From Firmicutes bacterium UBA5201 (GTDB lineage Bacteria; Bacillota; Clostridia; Peptostreptococcales; Acidaminobacteraceae): DNA of 64,000 bases. Of the stretch, positions 1 through 8,139 are shown one piece after another. The position numbers and the translations under genes were made by a program. A model generated the notes under the pieces. It was not told where the DNA came from. It saw only the letters and a program-made list of their open reading frames with translations, and did not search any database. Within the stretch, counting starts at the first letter, position 1. Each line of letters begins with the position of its first letter. The stretch is taken from contig DHVT01000012.1 in the NCBI GenBank assembly GCA_002412775.1, forward strand, positions 163,758 to 227,757, given 5' to 3'.

Positions 1-1
1 G

Positions 2-400
2 GACGCCTTCATCCATTTGATTTCCGGATGGTTCAAAGTTGTAATTGAGGCCATAATATTGTCCAGGGGCAACAGCAGCAACTATATTGTCAACGAAGCC
101 ATATATTTTGTGGAACAGAATTATTCAAATGATATTTCACTGGATGATGTCGCAAAAGCCATCAATCTTTCCAAACAATATGTTTGCATGGTATTCAAGA
201 AAACGACAGGGGAGAATCTTTCTCATTTCATCAACAATATGAGGATTGAAAAAGCGAAACAATTGTTGCTTAACCCAGAATTCTCCAACAAAGACATCTA
301 TGAGGCCGTCGGTTTCTCAAATCCACAGTACTTTTCAAGAGTATTCAAGAAAGTGACCGGCATGACCACTTCCGAGTTCAAAAGATTGAATGCACTTTAA
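2..400 (+). CDS. AraC-family / YesN-type transcriptional regulator, C-terminal part
   Basis: The reading frame is open to the left edge, so the gene begins outside the window and only about the last 132 residues are seen. They contain a full AraC/XylS double helix-turn-helix: a first HTH around SLDDVAKAINLSKQYVCMVF and a second around NKDIYEAVGFSNPQYFSRVF, ending in the usual TSEFKR. The stretch before the HTH resembles the linker of YesN-like response regulators, so a receiver domain may lie upstream (inference). It precedes a sugar/polyol ABC operon on the same strand, as such regulators often do, and probably controls it. Confidence 0.9.
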   Translation, partial: DAFIHLISGWFKVVIEAIILSRGNSSNYIVNEAIYFVEQNYSNDISLDDVAKAINLSKQYVCMVFKKTTGENLSHFINNMRIEKAKQLLLNPEFSNKDIYEAVGFSNPQYFSRVFKKVTGMTTSEFKRLNAL

Positions 401-490
401 TAAAATGCAAAACTTGCATAATATAGTACACTCTTTACCAAATCATTGTAAAATGTATGTAAATAATTGAATATTGTGTTACAACTTATT

Positions 491-524
491 AATCGAGGGC
501 ATTATTTTGTCCCTCGATTTGTTT
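491..524 (+). terminator. Hairpin between regulator and ABC operon
   Basis: A perfect 9-bp stem AATCGAGGG / CCCTCGATT (491-499, 511-519) with an 11-nt loop is followed by TGTTTTATTA. It looks like a rho-independent terminator of the upstream regulator gene, although the U-tract is broken. It lies only about 40 nt before the next start codon and could equally attenuate the ABC operon. Confidence 0.6.
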
Positions 525-560
525 TATTATGAATACAAAGTTGTTCGTAAGGAGGAAATA

Positions 561-2060
561 ATGAGTCAAGAAGTGAAATTAAGCGTTTCAAATATTGAGA
601 AGTCATTTCCTGGCGTCAAGGCACTTGACCGGATTGAATTTTCAGTTCGAAAAGGAAGTGTACATGTCTTATGTGGTGAGAATGGTGCTGGAAAATCCAC
701 ATTGATGAAAATAATCAATGGCATTTATCAGCCTGATGCCGGAAAAATATTGATTGACGGACAGGAAGTGCATATAAAGAATCCGATTCAGGCAAGATCA
801 CTTGGAATATCCATGATTTTTCAAGAGTTAAACTATATTCCTGAAATGACAATCGAAGAAAGTCTCTTTGTAGGCAATTGGCCACTCGATAAAATGAAAA
901 AGGTGAATTGGCCAGAAATAAGGAAGAGAACAGTCGCACTGCTCAAAGAAGAAGGACTTAATTATTCTCCGACAACAAAACTCAAGAATCTCACCGTATC
1001 CGACATACAAATGCTCGAAATCATCAAGGCAATTTCATATCAATCGGACATCATCATAATGGATGAACCCACTTCTGCAATAACACAAAAGGAAGTTGAT
1101 ATCTTGTTCAAAAAAATATTTGAACTGCGTGCCAGAGGTGCGGCAATCATATATATTTCCCATAAAATGGATGAAATCTTCAAAATTGCGGATGATATCA
1201 CAATTTTCAGAGATGGTAAAGTCATCGATTCAAGGCCAAAAGAGGAGCTTGATATCGATACTGTGATTTCCCTGATGGTCGGCAGAAAATTATCCAACAA
1301 TTATCCGAAATTGGAACTGCCAATTGGAGAGGTTGTTTTGGAGACCAAAAATATCACAGGCGAACTGTTCGATGATGTTTCCTTTAAAGTGAAAAAAGGT
1401 GAAGTCGTAGGATTTGCGGGACTGATGGGCGCAGGTCGATCTGAAGTCATGAGAGCCATCTTCGGTCTTGATCCCATATACTCAGGTGATATCGTGATCA
1501 ACGGAGAAAAAGTGAACATCAAAAATGTCCAAGACAGTATCTCTAAAAAAGTGGTCATGTTGTCCGAAGACAGAAGGCGATATGGAATCATACCGGTCAG
1601 AAGTGTCAAAGAAAACATTTCCATCAGCAACTTGAACAAATTCATCTATTCAGGAAAATTGCACTCACAAAAGGAAAATGAGACGGTGGATTATTACTGC
1701 AAAAAAATGAATGTCAAAACACCAAGTTTTGAAACAAATATTGAAGCTCTAAGTGGTGGCAACCAGCAAAAGGTCCTGTTGGCTAAATGGTTGATCACAG
1801 ATCCTGAAGTATTCATTGTAGACGAGCCAACACGAGGCATCGATGTTGGAGCAAAACATGAAATCTACAAATTGATATCCGACCTTGTCGCAGACGGCAA
1901 AAGTGTCATAATGGTTTCCTCTGAATTACCCGAACTGATCGGGATGTGTGACAGAATCTATGTCATGGCAAAAGGCAGCATCATGGGCAGTCTGGAAAGA
2001 GAGAACTTTAGCCAAGAAAATATCATGCGTTTGGCTACAGCTTCAATTACAAAACATTAG
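561..2060 (+). CDS. Sugar/polyol ABC transporter ATP-binding protein (RbsA/XylG/MglA type)
   Basis: This is a 499-aa duplicated ATPase of the carbohydrate CUT2 family that energises import through the adjacent permease. Domain 1 has Walker A GENGAGKST (res 39-47) and Walker B with MDEPTSA. Domain 2 has the degenerate P-loop GLMGAGRSE typical of the family, a complete signature SGGNQQK and VDEPTRGID. The start is set at the ATG preceded by AAGGAGGAAATA; an upstream in-frame start at 474 would cross the hairpin and lacks a ribosome site. It is the first gene of a five-gene operon with permease, binding protein, dehydrogenase and xylulokinase. The substrate cannot be read from the ATPase; the neighbours suggest a pentitol. 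Confidence 0.95.
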   Translation: MSQEVKLSVSNIEKSFPGVKALDRIEFSVRKGSVHVLCGENGAGKSTLMKIINGIYQPDAGKILIDGQEVHIKNPIQARSLGISMIFQELNYIPEMTIEESLFVGNWPLDKMKKVNWPEIRKRTVALLKEEGLNYSPTTKLKNLTVSDIQMLEIIKAISYQSDIIIMDEPTSAITQKEVDILFKKIFELRARGAAIIYISHKMDEIFKIADDITIFRDGKVIDSRPKEELDIDTVISLMVGRKLSNNYPKLELPIGEVVLETKNITGELFDDVSFKVKKGEVVGFAGLMGAGRSEVMRAIFGLDPIYSGDIVINGEKVNIKNVQDSISKKVVMLSEDRRRYGIIPVRSVKENISISNLNKFIYSGKLHSQKENETVDYYCKKMNVKTPSFETNIEALSGGNQQKVLLAKWLITDPEVFIVDEPTRGIDVGAKHEIYKLISDLVADGKSVIMVSSELPELIGMCDRIYVMAKGSIMGSLERENFSQENIMRLATASITKH

Positions 2061-2070
2061 GAGTTCAAAT

Positions 2071-3048
2071 ATGAAAAACTTTATTGAAAAACTGAAAAAA
2101 ATGAATTCGAAAGGCAACTATAGCATTTATCTGGTCCTTTTGGCACTTTTTATTGTCAGCTGGATGGCCAATGAGAATTTTGCCACATGGGGAAATCTTT
2201 CAAATATTTCGAGGCAAATTGCAGTTGGTACAATTCTGGCCTTTGGACAAACCATATTGATCATCAGCGGCATGCTCGATTTGTCATCCGGTTCTGTTCT
2301 TGCACTTGCAGGTGTTCTTTCTGTCTCAGTGTATACAATGACCCAATCTTTGCTACTATCTTTTATTGTTGGTATTGGAGTGGCGGTATTCTGCAATATA
2401 CTCAACGGTTTGATGGTGACCAAATTCAAGACCCCTCCATTTATTGCGACACTTGCGATGATGGCAATGGCCAGAGGTGCGGCACTCATGTACACCAAAG
2501 GTCAAAACATCTATCAAATTGGTGATTATGTCGTCTTTGGGCAAGGTTCATGGTTCGGAGTTCCCAACCCGATCTGGTTTCTCGTCATTACACTTGCCAT
2601 AACTTGGTACCTTCTGAAACACACTGTGTTTGGCCGATCCATTTATGCCATAGGTGGAAATGAGGAAGCTTCCATAGCATCGGGAATCAATGTGGACAAA
2701 GTCAAAATGAAGGCATATATCATCAACGGCATCTTTGTCGGACTTGCAGGCATCATATTCATGTCCCGTGTCAACGGCGGTCTTCCAAACGGAGCAATCG
2801 GCTTTGAATTCAAATCACTTACCGCTGCAGTTATCGGTGGAACCTCATTCACCGGGGGCGTCGGTACAGCGTCAGGAACACTGGCAGGCGCTTTCATAGT
2901 CGGATTCCTTGACAACATCATGGTCTTGATAGGAGTGGATTCGTATCTCCAACAGATTATAAGAGGCGCAATTATCGCACTGGCGGTCATTTATGATATT
3001 TCCATCAAGACAAAACGTAAAAGAACCAAACTGATCAAGGCTAAATAG
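2071..3048 (+). CDS. Sugar/polyol ABC transporter permease (RbsC/XylH type)
   Basis: This 325-aa integral membrane protein of the BPD_transp_2 family forms the inner-membrane channel. It has many hydrophobic segments and the family's C-terminal glycine-rich stretch GGTSFTGGVGTASGTLAGAF. The start is the ATG at 2071, 10 nt after the ATPase stop, with TAGGAG over the stop codon; longer in-frame extensions would run back inside the ATPase gene. Spacing implies translational coupling with the ATPase. The length is normal for the family. Confidence 0.94.
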   Translation: MKNFIEKLKKMNSKGNYSIYLVLLALFIVSWMANENFATWGNLSNISRQIAVGTILAFGQTILIISGMLDLSSGSVLALAGVLSVSVYTMTQSLLLSFIVGIGVAVFCNILNGLMVTKFKTPPFIATLAMMAMARGAALMYTKGQNIYQIGDYVVFGQGSWFGVPNPIWFLVITLAITWYLLKHTVFGRSIYAIGGNEEASIASGINVDKVKMKAYIINGIFVGLAGIIFMSRVNGGLPNGAIGFEFKSLTAAVIGGTSFTGGVGTASGTLAGAFIVGFLDNIMVLIGVDSYLQQIIRGAIIALAVIYDISIKTKRKRTKLIKAK

Positions 3049-3102
3049 GTTTCTATTGACAGAGGTCAATTGAACATAAAAAGTTGAATACAGGAGGAAA
3101 AC

Positions 3103-4098
3103 ATGAAAAAAGTTTTAGCATTATTATTGGTATTCGTGTTGTCAATGGGGATGTTGGCCGGTTGTGCGCCAAAAGAGGCAACAAACGCTCCGTCACCATC
3201 TGATACACCAGCAGCTGACGGTACTTACAGAGTTGCTTACATTGCAAGAGCACAAGCGGATTCATTTGCTGCTTGGATGGCCAATGCAGTTAAGGAAGAA
3301 GCGGAAAAATACGATAATATCACAGTAGATATATTTGATGGACAAGCTTCTGATGATGTTGAAAACACTTTGATTGAAAATGCCATCACAAATAAATACG
3401 ATGCGATTATCATTCAACCCAACAATGGTGAAGCCCAAAGACCATATGCTGAAAAAGCAGTGGCTGCAGGCATCATAACAATCACAACAAATGCAAGAAT
3501 TTCTGGTATTGAAGGCGCATCATCAGTCGATGCCGATCCATACCTGCAAGCAAAAGTAAACGCAGTCGCAGCGATTGAGCAAATTCCTCAAAACGCAAAT
3601 GTTGTCGTACTATTGGGCCCTCCAGGAAACTTCCATGCTGACGAGAGACGACTCAGCTGGGAAAAAGAGTTCTTTGCTGCGAGACCTGATGTCACTATCG
3701 TTGGTGAGGAAATCGCAAACTGGAATAAGGACGAAGCTATGAACTACATGGAAACATGGGTACAGGCGAATCCTAAAATCGATGCGATCATCGCCATGAA
3801 CGACAATATGGCTGCTGGTGCTCTCGAAGTCATCAAAGGCAATTCTTCTTATTCGTCAACACTCGCATACGGCGTTGATGGAACCGCTGAAGCTGTACTT
3901 CTTATAGAGGAAGGCAGATTGACTTCAACTACTTTACAAAGTGCTTATGCGTTGGCTGAAGCGTTGCTTGATACCGCAAACAAATTATTGACAGGTGTTG
4001 AGACTCAAATCGATATCGACATCGATTGTCCTTTGGTCAACATTGACAACGTTCAAGAATACATTGAAATGCACAAAAGAGCAGGCGCAATTCAATAA
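3103..4098 (+). CDS. Sugar/polyol ABC transporter substrate-binding lipoprotein
   Basis: This 331-aa extracellular binding protein of the Peripla_BP_4 (RbsB-like) class delivers substrate to the CUT2 importer. A lipoprotein signal peptide is clear: charged MKK, hydrophobic core, lipobox LAGC with the lipidated Cys at residue 20. A Ser/Thr/Pro/Ala-rich spacer leads into the first Rossmann-like lobe (YRVAYIARAQADSFAAWMAN). It is preceded by AGGAGG at the proper distance. It is followed by a strong hairpin that separates it from the catabolic genes and may raise its expression relative to them. The ligand is inferred as a pentitol from the neighbours only. Confidence 0.93.
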   Translation: MKKVLALLLVFVLSMGMLAGCAPKEATNAPSPSDTPAADGTYRVAYIARAQADSFAAWMANAVKEEAEKYDNITVDIFDGQASDDVENTLIENAITNKYDAIIIQPNNGEAQRPYAEKAVAAGIITITTNARISGIEGASSVDADPYLQAKVNAVAAIEQIPQNANVVVLLGPPGNFHADERRLSWEKEFFAARPDVTIVGEEIANWNKDEAMNYMETWVQANPKIDAIIAMNDNMAAGALEVIKGNSSYSSTLAYGVDGTAEAVLLIEEGRLTSTTLQSAYALAEALLDTANKLLTGVETQIDIDIDCPLVNIDNVQEYIEMHKRAGAIQ

Positions 4099-4105
4099 AG
4101 ATCCT

Positions 4106-4129
4106 GTGCGGCGATGGAAATCGCCGCAC
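4106..4129 (+). terminator. Intra-operon GC-rich hairpin with GGAA tetraloop
   Basis: A perfect 10-bp stem GTGCGGCGAT / ATCGCCGCAC closes a GGAA (GNRA) tetraloop directly after the binding-protein stop, followed by TTATTTAAATTTT. It is a partial terminator or a 3' RNA stabiliser. Such elements commonly let binding proteins be made in excess over downstream genes. Confidence 0.65.
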
Positions 4130-4154
4130 TTATTTAAATTTTAAGGAGGCACAA

Positions 4155-5198
4155 ATGGTAAATAAAGCCGCTTTTATGTCAGGAACACATAAAATAATAT
4201 ATAAAGACATTCCTGTCCCTGAAATAGCATCACATGAAGTACTTGTTGAGATGGATGTCGTTGGGATCTGCGGATCGGACTCCCATTATTTTGATCATGG
4301 CAACATAGGAGATTTTGTCGTTGAAGGCGATTTTGTCCTTGGCCATGAGGGTGCGGGTTATGTTGTTGCAATTGGTAGTGATGTCAAATCATTGAAAGTG
4401 GGGGACAGAGTAGCTCTGGAACCTGGAGTGGTCTGTGGAACCTGTGAATTTTGCCTGTCAGGAAGATACAATCTTTGTGAGTCCGTGGAATTTTTTGCCA
4501 CGCCTCCATACCATGGTGTTTTTGCCAATTACGTCAATCACCCCGCAAACCTTTGCTTCAAATTGCCTGACAATGTCAGCAACCTCGAAGGTGCTCTCGT
4601 AGAGCCACTTGCTGTAGGGCTTCATGCTTCCGGTCACGGTGAGGTGAAACTCGGAGATACAGTAGTTGTTTTCGGCTCAGGCTGCATTGGACTCGTTTCC
4701 ATGATGGCTTCAAAAGCTAGAGGTGCATCGAAAGTGATTATTGTGGATGTCATAGAAAAAAGACTTGAATTCGCTAAAAAAATGGGCGCAGATCATACAA
4801 TCAATGCTAAAAACGAAAATGTCATCGATACGATCAATAAATTGACGAACAATGAAGGCGCACACGTGGTCATCGAGACCGCAGGCGCTGAAATCACTGT
4901 TAAGCAAACTGTGAGTGTTGTCAAAAGGGGCGGAGTGATTGTACTCGTCGGAATGACCGTAAAACCGGAAACCTCATTTGATTTCATGAAACTGCAAGGC
5001 AAGGAAGCGACTGTCAAAACCATTTTCAGATACAGAAACCTCTATCCTGTTGCCATTAATGCCATCAGCAGCGGAACAATCAATGTCAAAGATATTGCGA
5101 CGCATGAATTTGATTTTGATCAATTGCAGGAAGCATTTGATTATGTGGCTGCAAATCCTGAAACTGTTGTCAAAGCTGTTGTGAAAATCAAAAAATAG
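4155..5198 (+). CDS. Zinc-dependent polyol dehydrogenase (sorbitol/xylitol dehydrogenase family)
   Basis: This 347-aa medium-chain dehydrogenase/reductase is predicted to oxidise a sugar alcohol with NAD+. Catalytic zinc ligands Cys39, His64 and Glu65 (VGICGSDSHYFD, GHEGAGYV) and the structural zinc set Cys94, Cys97, Cys100 and Cys108 are intact; a nucleotide-binding VVFGSGCIGLVS follows near residue 172. The start follows TAAGGAGGCACAA. The gene lies between a sugar/polyol importer and xylulokinase, so the best-fitting reaction is xylitol (or D-arabitol) to D-xylulose. Sorbitol or L-iditol cannot be excluded from sequence alone, but a fructokinase would then be expected rather than XylB. Confidence 0.93.
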   Translation: MVNKAAFMSGTHKIIYKDIPVPEIASHEVLVEMDVVGICGSDSHYFDHGNIGDFVVEGDFVLGHEGAGYVVAIGSDVKSLKVGDRVALEPGVVCGTCEFCLSGRYNLCESVEFFATPPYHGVFANYVNHPANLCFKLPDNVSNLEGALVEPLAVGLHASGHGEVKLGDTVVVFGSGCIGLVSMMASKARGASKVIIVDVIEKRLEFAKKMGADHTINAKNENVIDTINKLTNNEGAHVVIETAGAEITVKQTVSVVKRGGVIVLVGMTVKPETSFDFMKLQGKEATVKTIFRYRNLYPVAINAISSGTINVKDIATHEFDFDQLQEAFDYVAANPETVVKAVVKIKK

Positions 5199-5213
5199 TA
5201 AAGGTGGTAAACA

Positions 5214-6686
5214 ATGTACTCTGTTGGTGTGGATCTTGGGACCTCCTCTGTCAAAGTATTGGTGATGGATTCAAAAGGTCAGATCGTAAAAGCAATCACA
5301 AAAGAATATCCCCTCTATTTTCCAAAACCACTTTGGTCTGAGCAAAACCCGAAAGATTGGCTGGAGCAATCACTGATCGGCATCAAAGAAGCATTGGAAT
5401 CATTGGAAAGACATGAAGTCGCATCCATCGGATTCAGTGGTCAAATGCACGGACTTGTGATGCTTGATGAATTTGATGAAATCATAAGACCTGCCATTCT
5501 CTGGAATGATCAAAGAAGCACTCTTGAAACGAACTATCTCAATACTGCGGTTGGAATGGAAAAACTCAATGCATACACTGGGAATATCGCTTTTCCTGGA
5601 TTTACAGCCCCAAAATTGCTTTGGGTGAAAAACAATGAACCTGAAAATTTCAGTAGGATATCGAAGGTGATGTTGCCCAAGGATTTCCTCGCCTACAAGT
5701 TGTCCGGTGTTTTTGCAACGGATTACGCGGATGCTTCCGGAACGCTTTATCTGGACGTTGAAAAGAAAGTTTGGTCACCAGAAATGTTGGATCTGATTGG
5801 TATCAGTACTGACGTTCTTCCGAAGCTTTACGAATCCTATGAGATGATCGGGACGTTAAAAGCGTCTTATGCCAACGAGTTGGGACTGAATGAATCCGTG
5901 AAGATCATCATCGGAAGTGGCGATCAGGCCTGTGCGGCAATCGGGGGCGGAGTGGTCTCACATGGCAAATGTTCCATCTCTCTCGGCACTTCAGGTGTCG
6001 TATTCATTCATAGCGACCATTTCATCAAAGATCCGCAAAGCAGACTGCATGCCTTTTGCCATGCAAATGGATCGTATCATCTGATGGGATGCATGTTGTC
6101 CGCTGCCGGAGCTTCCAAATGGTGGGTGGAGAACATACAGAAATCAATGGATTATGATACGCTCTTCAGTGAAGCTGAAGCGATAAGAATCAACAATCAA
6201 CTTTATTTTATGCCTTATCTGATGGGTGAAAGAAGCCCACACAACGACCCTGACGCACGTGGTGTGTTCTGGGGACTGAATATGTCTCACACTCGTGGAG
6301 ACATGACACGAGCAGTACTTGAAGGCGTAGCTTTCGGACTCAGAGACTCGTTTGAAATTGTAAAGGGTTTAGGGCAAACCATCGAAGAGATCATAATAAA
6401 TGGTGGTGGCTCAAAAAGCGATTTCTGGTGTCAAATGATTGCCGATGTCATGCATACGAAAGTGGTCAAACTTGAAAATGACGCAGGCCCGGCATATGGT
6501 GCGGCCATTTTGGCTGCAGTGGGTGCGGGAGTGTTTCCATCAGTGAGTGAAGCATGCGACAAAATCATCAAAACCACTGAAGAATATATTCCAAATTCCC
6601 AAAATGAGATGCAATATGATCAAAAATATGAAACTTTTTCCAAGCTTTATCCTTCACTTAAAGATTTGTTTCCCCAAATCTTATAG
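5214..6686 (+). CDS. xylB: Xylulokinase
   Basis: This 490-aa FGGY-family kinase phosphorylates D-xylulose to D-xylulose 5-phosphate. The N-terminus VGVDLGTSSVK is the phosphate-1 loop, GFSGQMHGLVMLD is diagnostic of XylB, and WNDQRS, GSGDQACAAIGGG and INGGGSKSDFW follow in family order. Length is normal. It starts 15 nt after the dehydrogenase stop with AAAGGTGG, and ends just before a strong terminator, making it the last gene of the operon. It links the imported polyol to the pentose phosphate pathway. Confidence 0.96.
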   Translation: MYSVGVDLGTSSVKVLVMDSKGQIVKAITKEYPLYFPKPLWSEQNPKDWLEQSLIGIKEALESLERHEVASIGFSGQMHGLVMLDEFDEIIRPAILWNDQRSTLETNYLNTAVGMEKLNAYTGNIAFPGFTAPKLLWVKNNEPENFSRISKVMLPKDFLAYKLSGVFATDYADASGTLYLDVEKKVWSPEMLDLIGISTDVLPKLYESYEMIGTLKASYANELGLNESVKIIIGSGDQACAAIGGGVVSHGKCSISLGTSGVVFIHSDHFIKDPQSRLHAFCHANGSYHLMGCMLSAAGASKWWVENIQKSMDYDTLFSEAEAIRINNQLYFMPYLMGERSPHNDPDARGVFWGLNMSHTRGDMTRAVLEGVAFGLRDSFEIVKGLGQTIEEIIINGGGSKSDFWCQMIADVMHTKVVKLENDAGPAYGAAILAAVGAGVFPSVSEACDKIIKTTEEYIPNSQNEMQYDQKYETFSKLYPSLKDLFPQIL

Positions 6687-6699
6687 ATCCCCTTTTAAC

Positions 6700-6745
6700 A
6701 ATGGAAAGAGACGATCCTTCGTGGTATCGTCTCTTTCCATTTATT
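6700..6745 (+). terminator. Terminator of the polyol operon
   Basis: A perfect 16-bp inverted repeat (6700-6715 and 6726-6741, arm AATGGAAAGAGACGAT) with a 10-nt loop lies 14 nt past the xylB stop, followed by a short T-rich stretch. Confidence 0.85.
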
Positions 6746-6750
6746 AGGGA

Positions 6751-6779
6751 TTGCTTAATCCCATCACATCAAGTATAAT
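6751..6779 (+). promoter_or_regulatory. Promoter of rnpB
   Basis: The -35 TTGCTT (6751-6756) and a perfect -10 TATAAT (6774-6779) are spaced by 17 bp. The predicted start, 7 nt after the -10, coincides with the first base of the P1 stem of the RNA at 6786. Confidence 0.85.
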
Positions 6780-6785
6780 GATTTA

Positions 6786-7113
6786 GAGTAAAACAGATGA
6801 TCGCGTGCTTCGGCACGAGGAAAGTCCGAGCTCCGTAGAGCAGGATGCTGGGTAATCCCCAGTGGAGGTGACTCCAAGGAAAGTGCAACAGAAATAGACC
6901 GCCTCTTTTGAGGTAAGGATGGAAAGGTGAGGTAAGAGCTCACCAGCGCATAGGCGACTATGTGGCTCTGTAAACCCCATCTGGAGCAAGACCAAGTAGG
7001 GTGTAAAAAGGAGGCTGCTCGTCTCCCCCGGTGGTAGGTCGCTTGAGCGGATCGGTAACGTTTCGCCTAGATAGATGATCGTCTAATACAGAACTCGGCT
7101 TATAGTTTTACTC
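6786..7113 (+). ncRNA. rnpB: RNase P RNA (M1-like ribozyme)
   Basis: This is the catalytic RNA of RNase P, which matures tRNA 5' ends. Recognisable conserved blocks are GAGGAAAGTCCGAGCTCC near the 5' end, AGGATGCTGGGTAATCCCCAG, the core AGAAATAGACCGCC, and the 3' block ACAGAACTCGGCTTAT. The ends are set by the perfect 9-bp P1 pairing GAGTAAAAC (6786-6794) with GTTTTACTC (7105-7113), giving about 328 nt. A consensus promoter ends 7 nt before it and a terminator follows directly. The layout appears to be the ancestral type A rather than the Bacillus type B, which would need a covariance-model check. Confidence 0.95.
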
Positions 7114-7120
7114 AATTAAG

Positions 7121-7157
7121 AACCCGCATCCTTTAATGGCTTGCGGGTTTTTATTTT
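7121..7157 (+). terminator. Terminator of rnpB
   Basis: Stem AACCCGCA / TGCGGGTT (7121-7128, 7142-7149) followed by TTTTTATTTT, just after the RNase P RNA. Confidence 0.9.
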
Positions 7158-7232
7158 AATGGAACTATTGATGGCTTACAGTCGTCTAACTTAATAAGAC
7201 ATAGAATCATTATTGAGAAAGAGGTATGAAAA

Positions 7233-8126
7233 ATGAAAATTAGATTAGTGAGTTCTGTTATGATCCTTATGCTCAGTGTAAGTGTGATTTCAGGGTGCTC
7301 ATCAAATGTTGTGGAACCACCTGAAGTTACAATACCGGCAGAGCCGTTGTACGAGACATATTTGAATCTAACGTCCTCAGAGGGGTTTACGCTCGTAGAC
7401 CGAATCGATTGGATGAATACAAATATGATGCGACTCAGTTCTGAAGAAGCATCACTTGTTTTATTGGATATTGAAGATCAACAGCTGGAGGAATCTTTTG
7501 TAATCCTGGAAGACCTTTATGATTTGGGGTTTGAAGCAATTATACAAACCGTATCTATTGAAGCCATTGAATCCTTGGATTTTGAAACAGACTCCTTAGA
7601 GCTAAAAGGACGTGTCTCTGAAGTGCTATCACAGGGCTATAAATTTGTGGCGGTGGAGGGTAGCTTTAACGTTATTGTAGATTATGCCTTTTATGACGGC
7701 TATAAAGCTTATGCAACTGAAGATGTAATGACATATTTTGAATTGATGAAAACCGAGTCTGACAATGTTCCACTTAAAGATGCCGCAATTGTCATCGCAT
7801 GGAGAGAATTGTTTGATCGCACGACAGGATGGGAAAAATTCATCACCAATTTTCCAGAATCCTCTTTATATGATCGGGCAAATCAAAAGTTGAGCTGGTA
7901 TCGAGATTGGTCCTTCAATGGTTCTCCCAATACACCTGTCTTTGAATGGGATACAAAGATACTGACCGAATCTTATCGTACTGGAATTGAATCGTACTTG
8001 AATCAAGCCGTGCCTGGAGAGTTTGAAACTCAAATGCAGATTTTTTATGATATGGTCAAAGAAAACGGATACAAGCAAAATGATACAATCGAAGAATTTC
8101 AAAATAAGTACAAAGTAACCTATTGA
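7233..8126 (+). CDS. Putative lipoprotein of unknown function
   Basis: This 297-aa protein is not recognised as a named family. It has a lipoprotein signal peptide ending in the lipobox ISGC, followed by SSNVVEPPEV, so it is probably anchored on the outer face of the membrane. The remainder is acidic and mostly helical in appearance, without an evident catalytic motif; a segment near residues 185-235 (WRELFDRTTGWEKFITNFPES) has a repeat-like helical look. It starts after AAAGAGGTATGAAAA and stands alone between rnpB and a convergent diguanylate cyclase gene, with only 13 nt between their stops. Confidence 0.8.
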   Translation: MKIRLVSSVMILMLSVSVISGCSSNVVEPPEVTIPAEPLYETYLNLTSSEGFTLVDRIDWMNTNMMRLSSEEASLVLLDIEDQQLEESFVILEDLYDLGFEAIIQTVSIEAIESLDFETDSLELKGRVSEVLSQGYKFVAVEGSFNVIVDYAFYDGYKAYATEDVMTYFELMKTESDNVPLKDAAIVIAWRELFDRTTGWEKFITNFPESSLYDRANQKLSWYRDWSFNGSPNTPVFEWDTKILTESYRTGIESYLNQAVPGEFETQMQIFYDMVKENGYKQNDTIEEFQNKYKVTY

Positions 8127-8139
8127 TTTCTTAAAATCA

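Noticed and set aside
474..560. Upstream in-frame start for the ABC ATPase
   Set aside because: It would lie before the hairpin at 491-519 and has no ribosome site; the ATG at 561 has a strong one and gives the family N-terminus.
3055..3070. Short inverted repeat ATTGAC-AGAG-GTCAAT before the binding-protein gene
   Set aside because: Only 6 bp, no terminator tail and no -10 at a suitable distance; most likely chance.
6783..6995. Open frame on the - strand inside the RNase P RNA
   Set aside because: The region is a structured RNA gene with clear conserved blocks; the frame has no ribosome site and no protein-like character.
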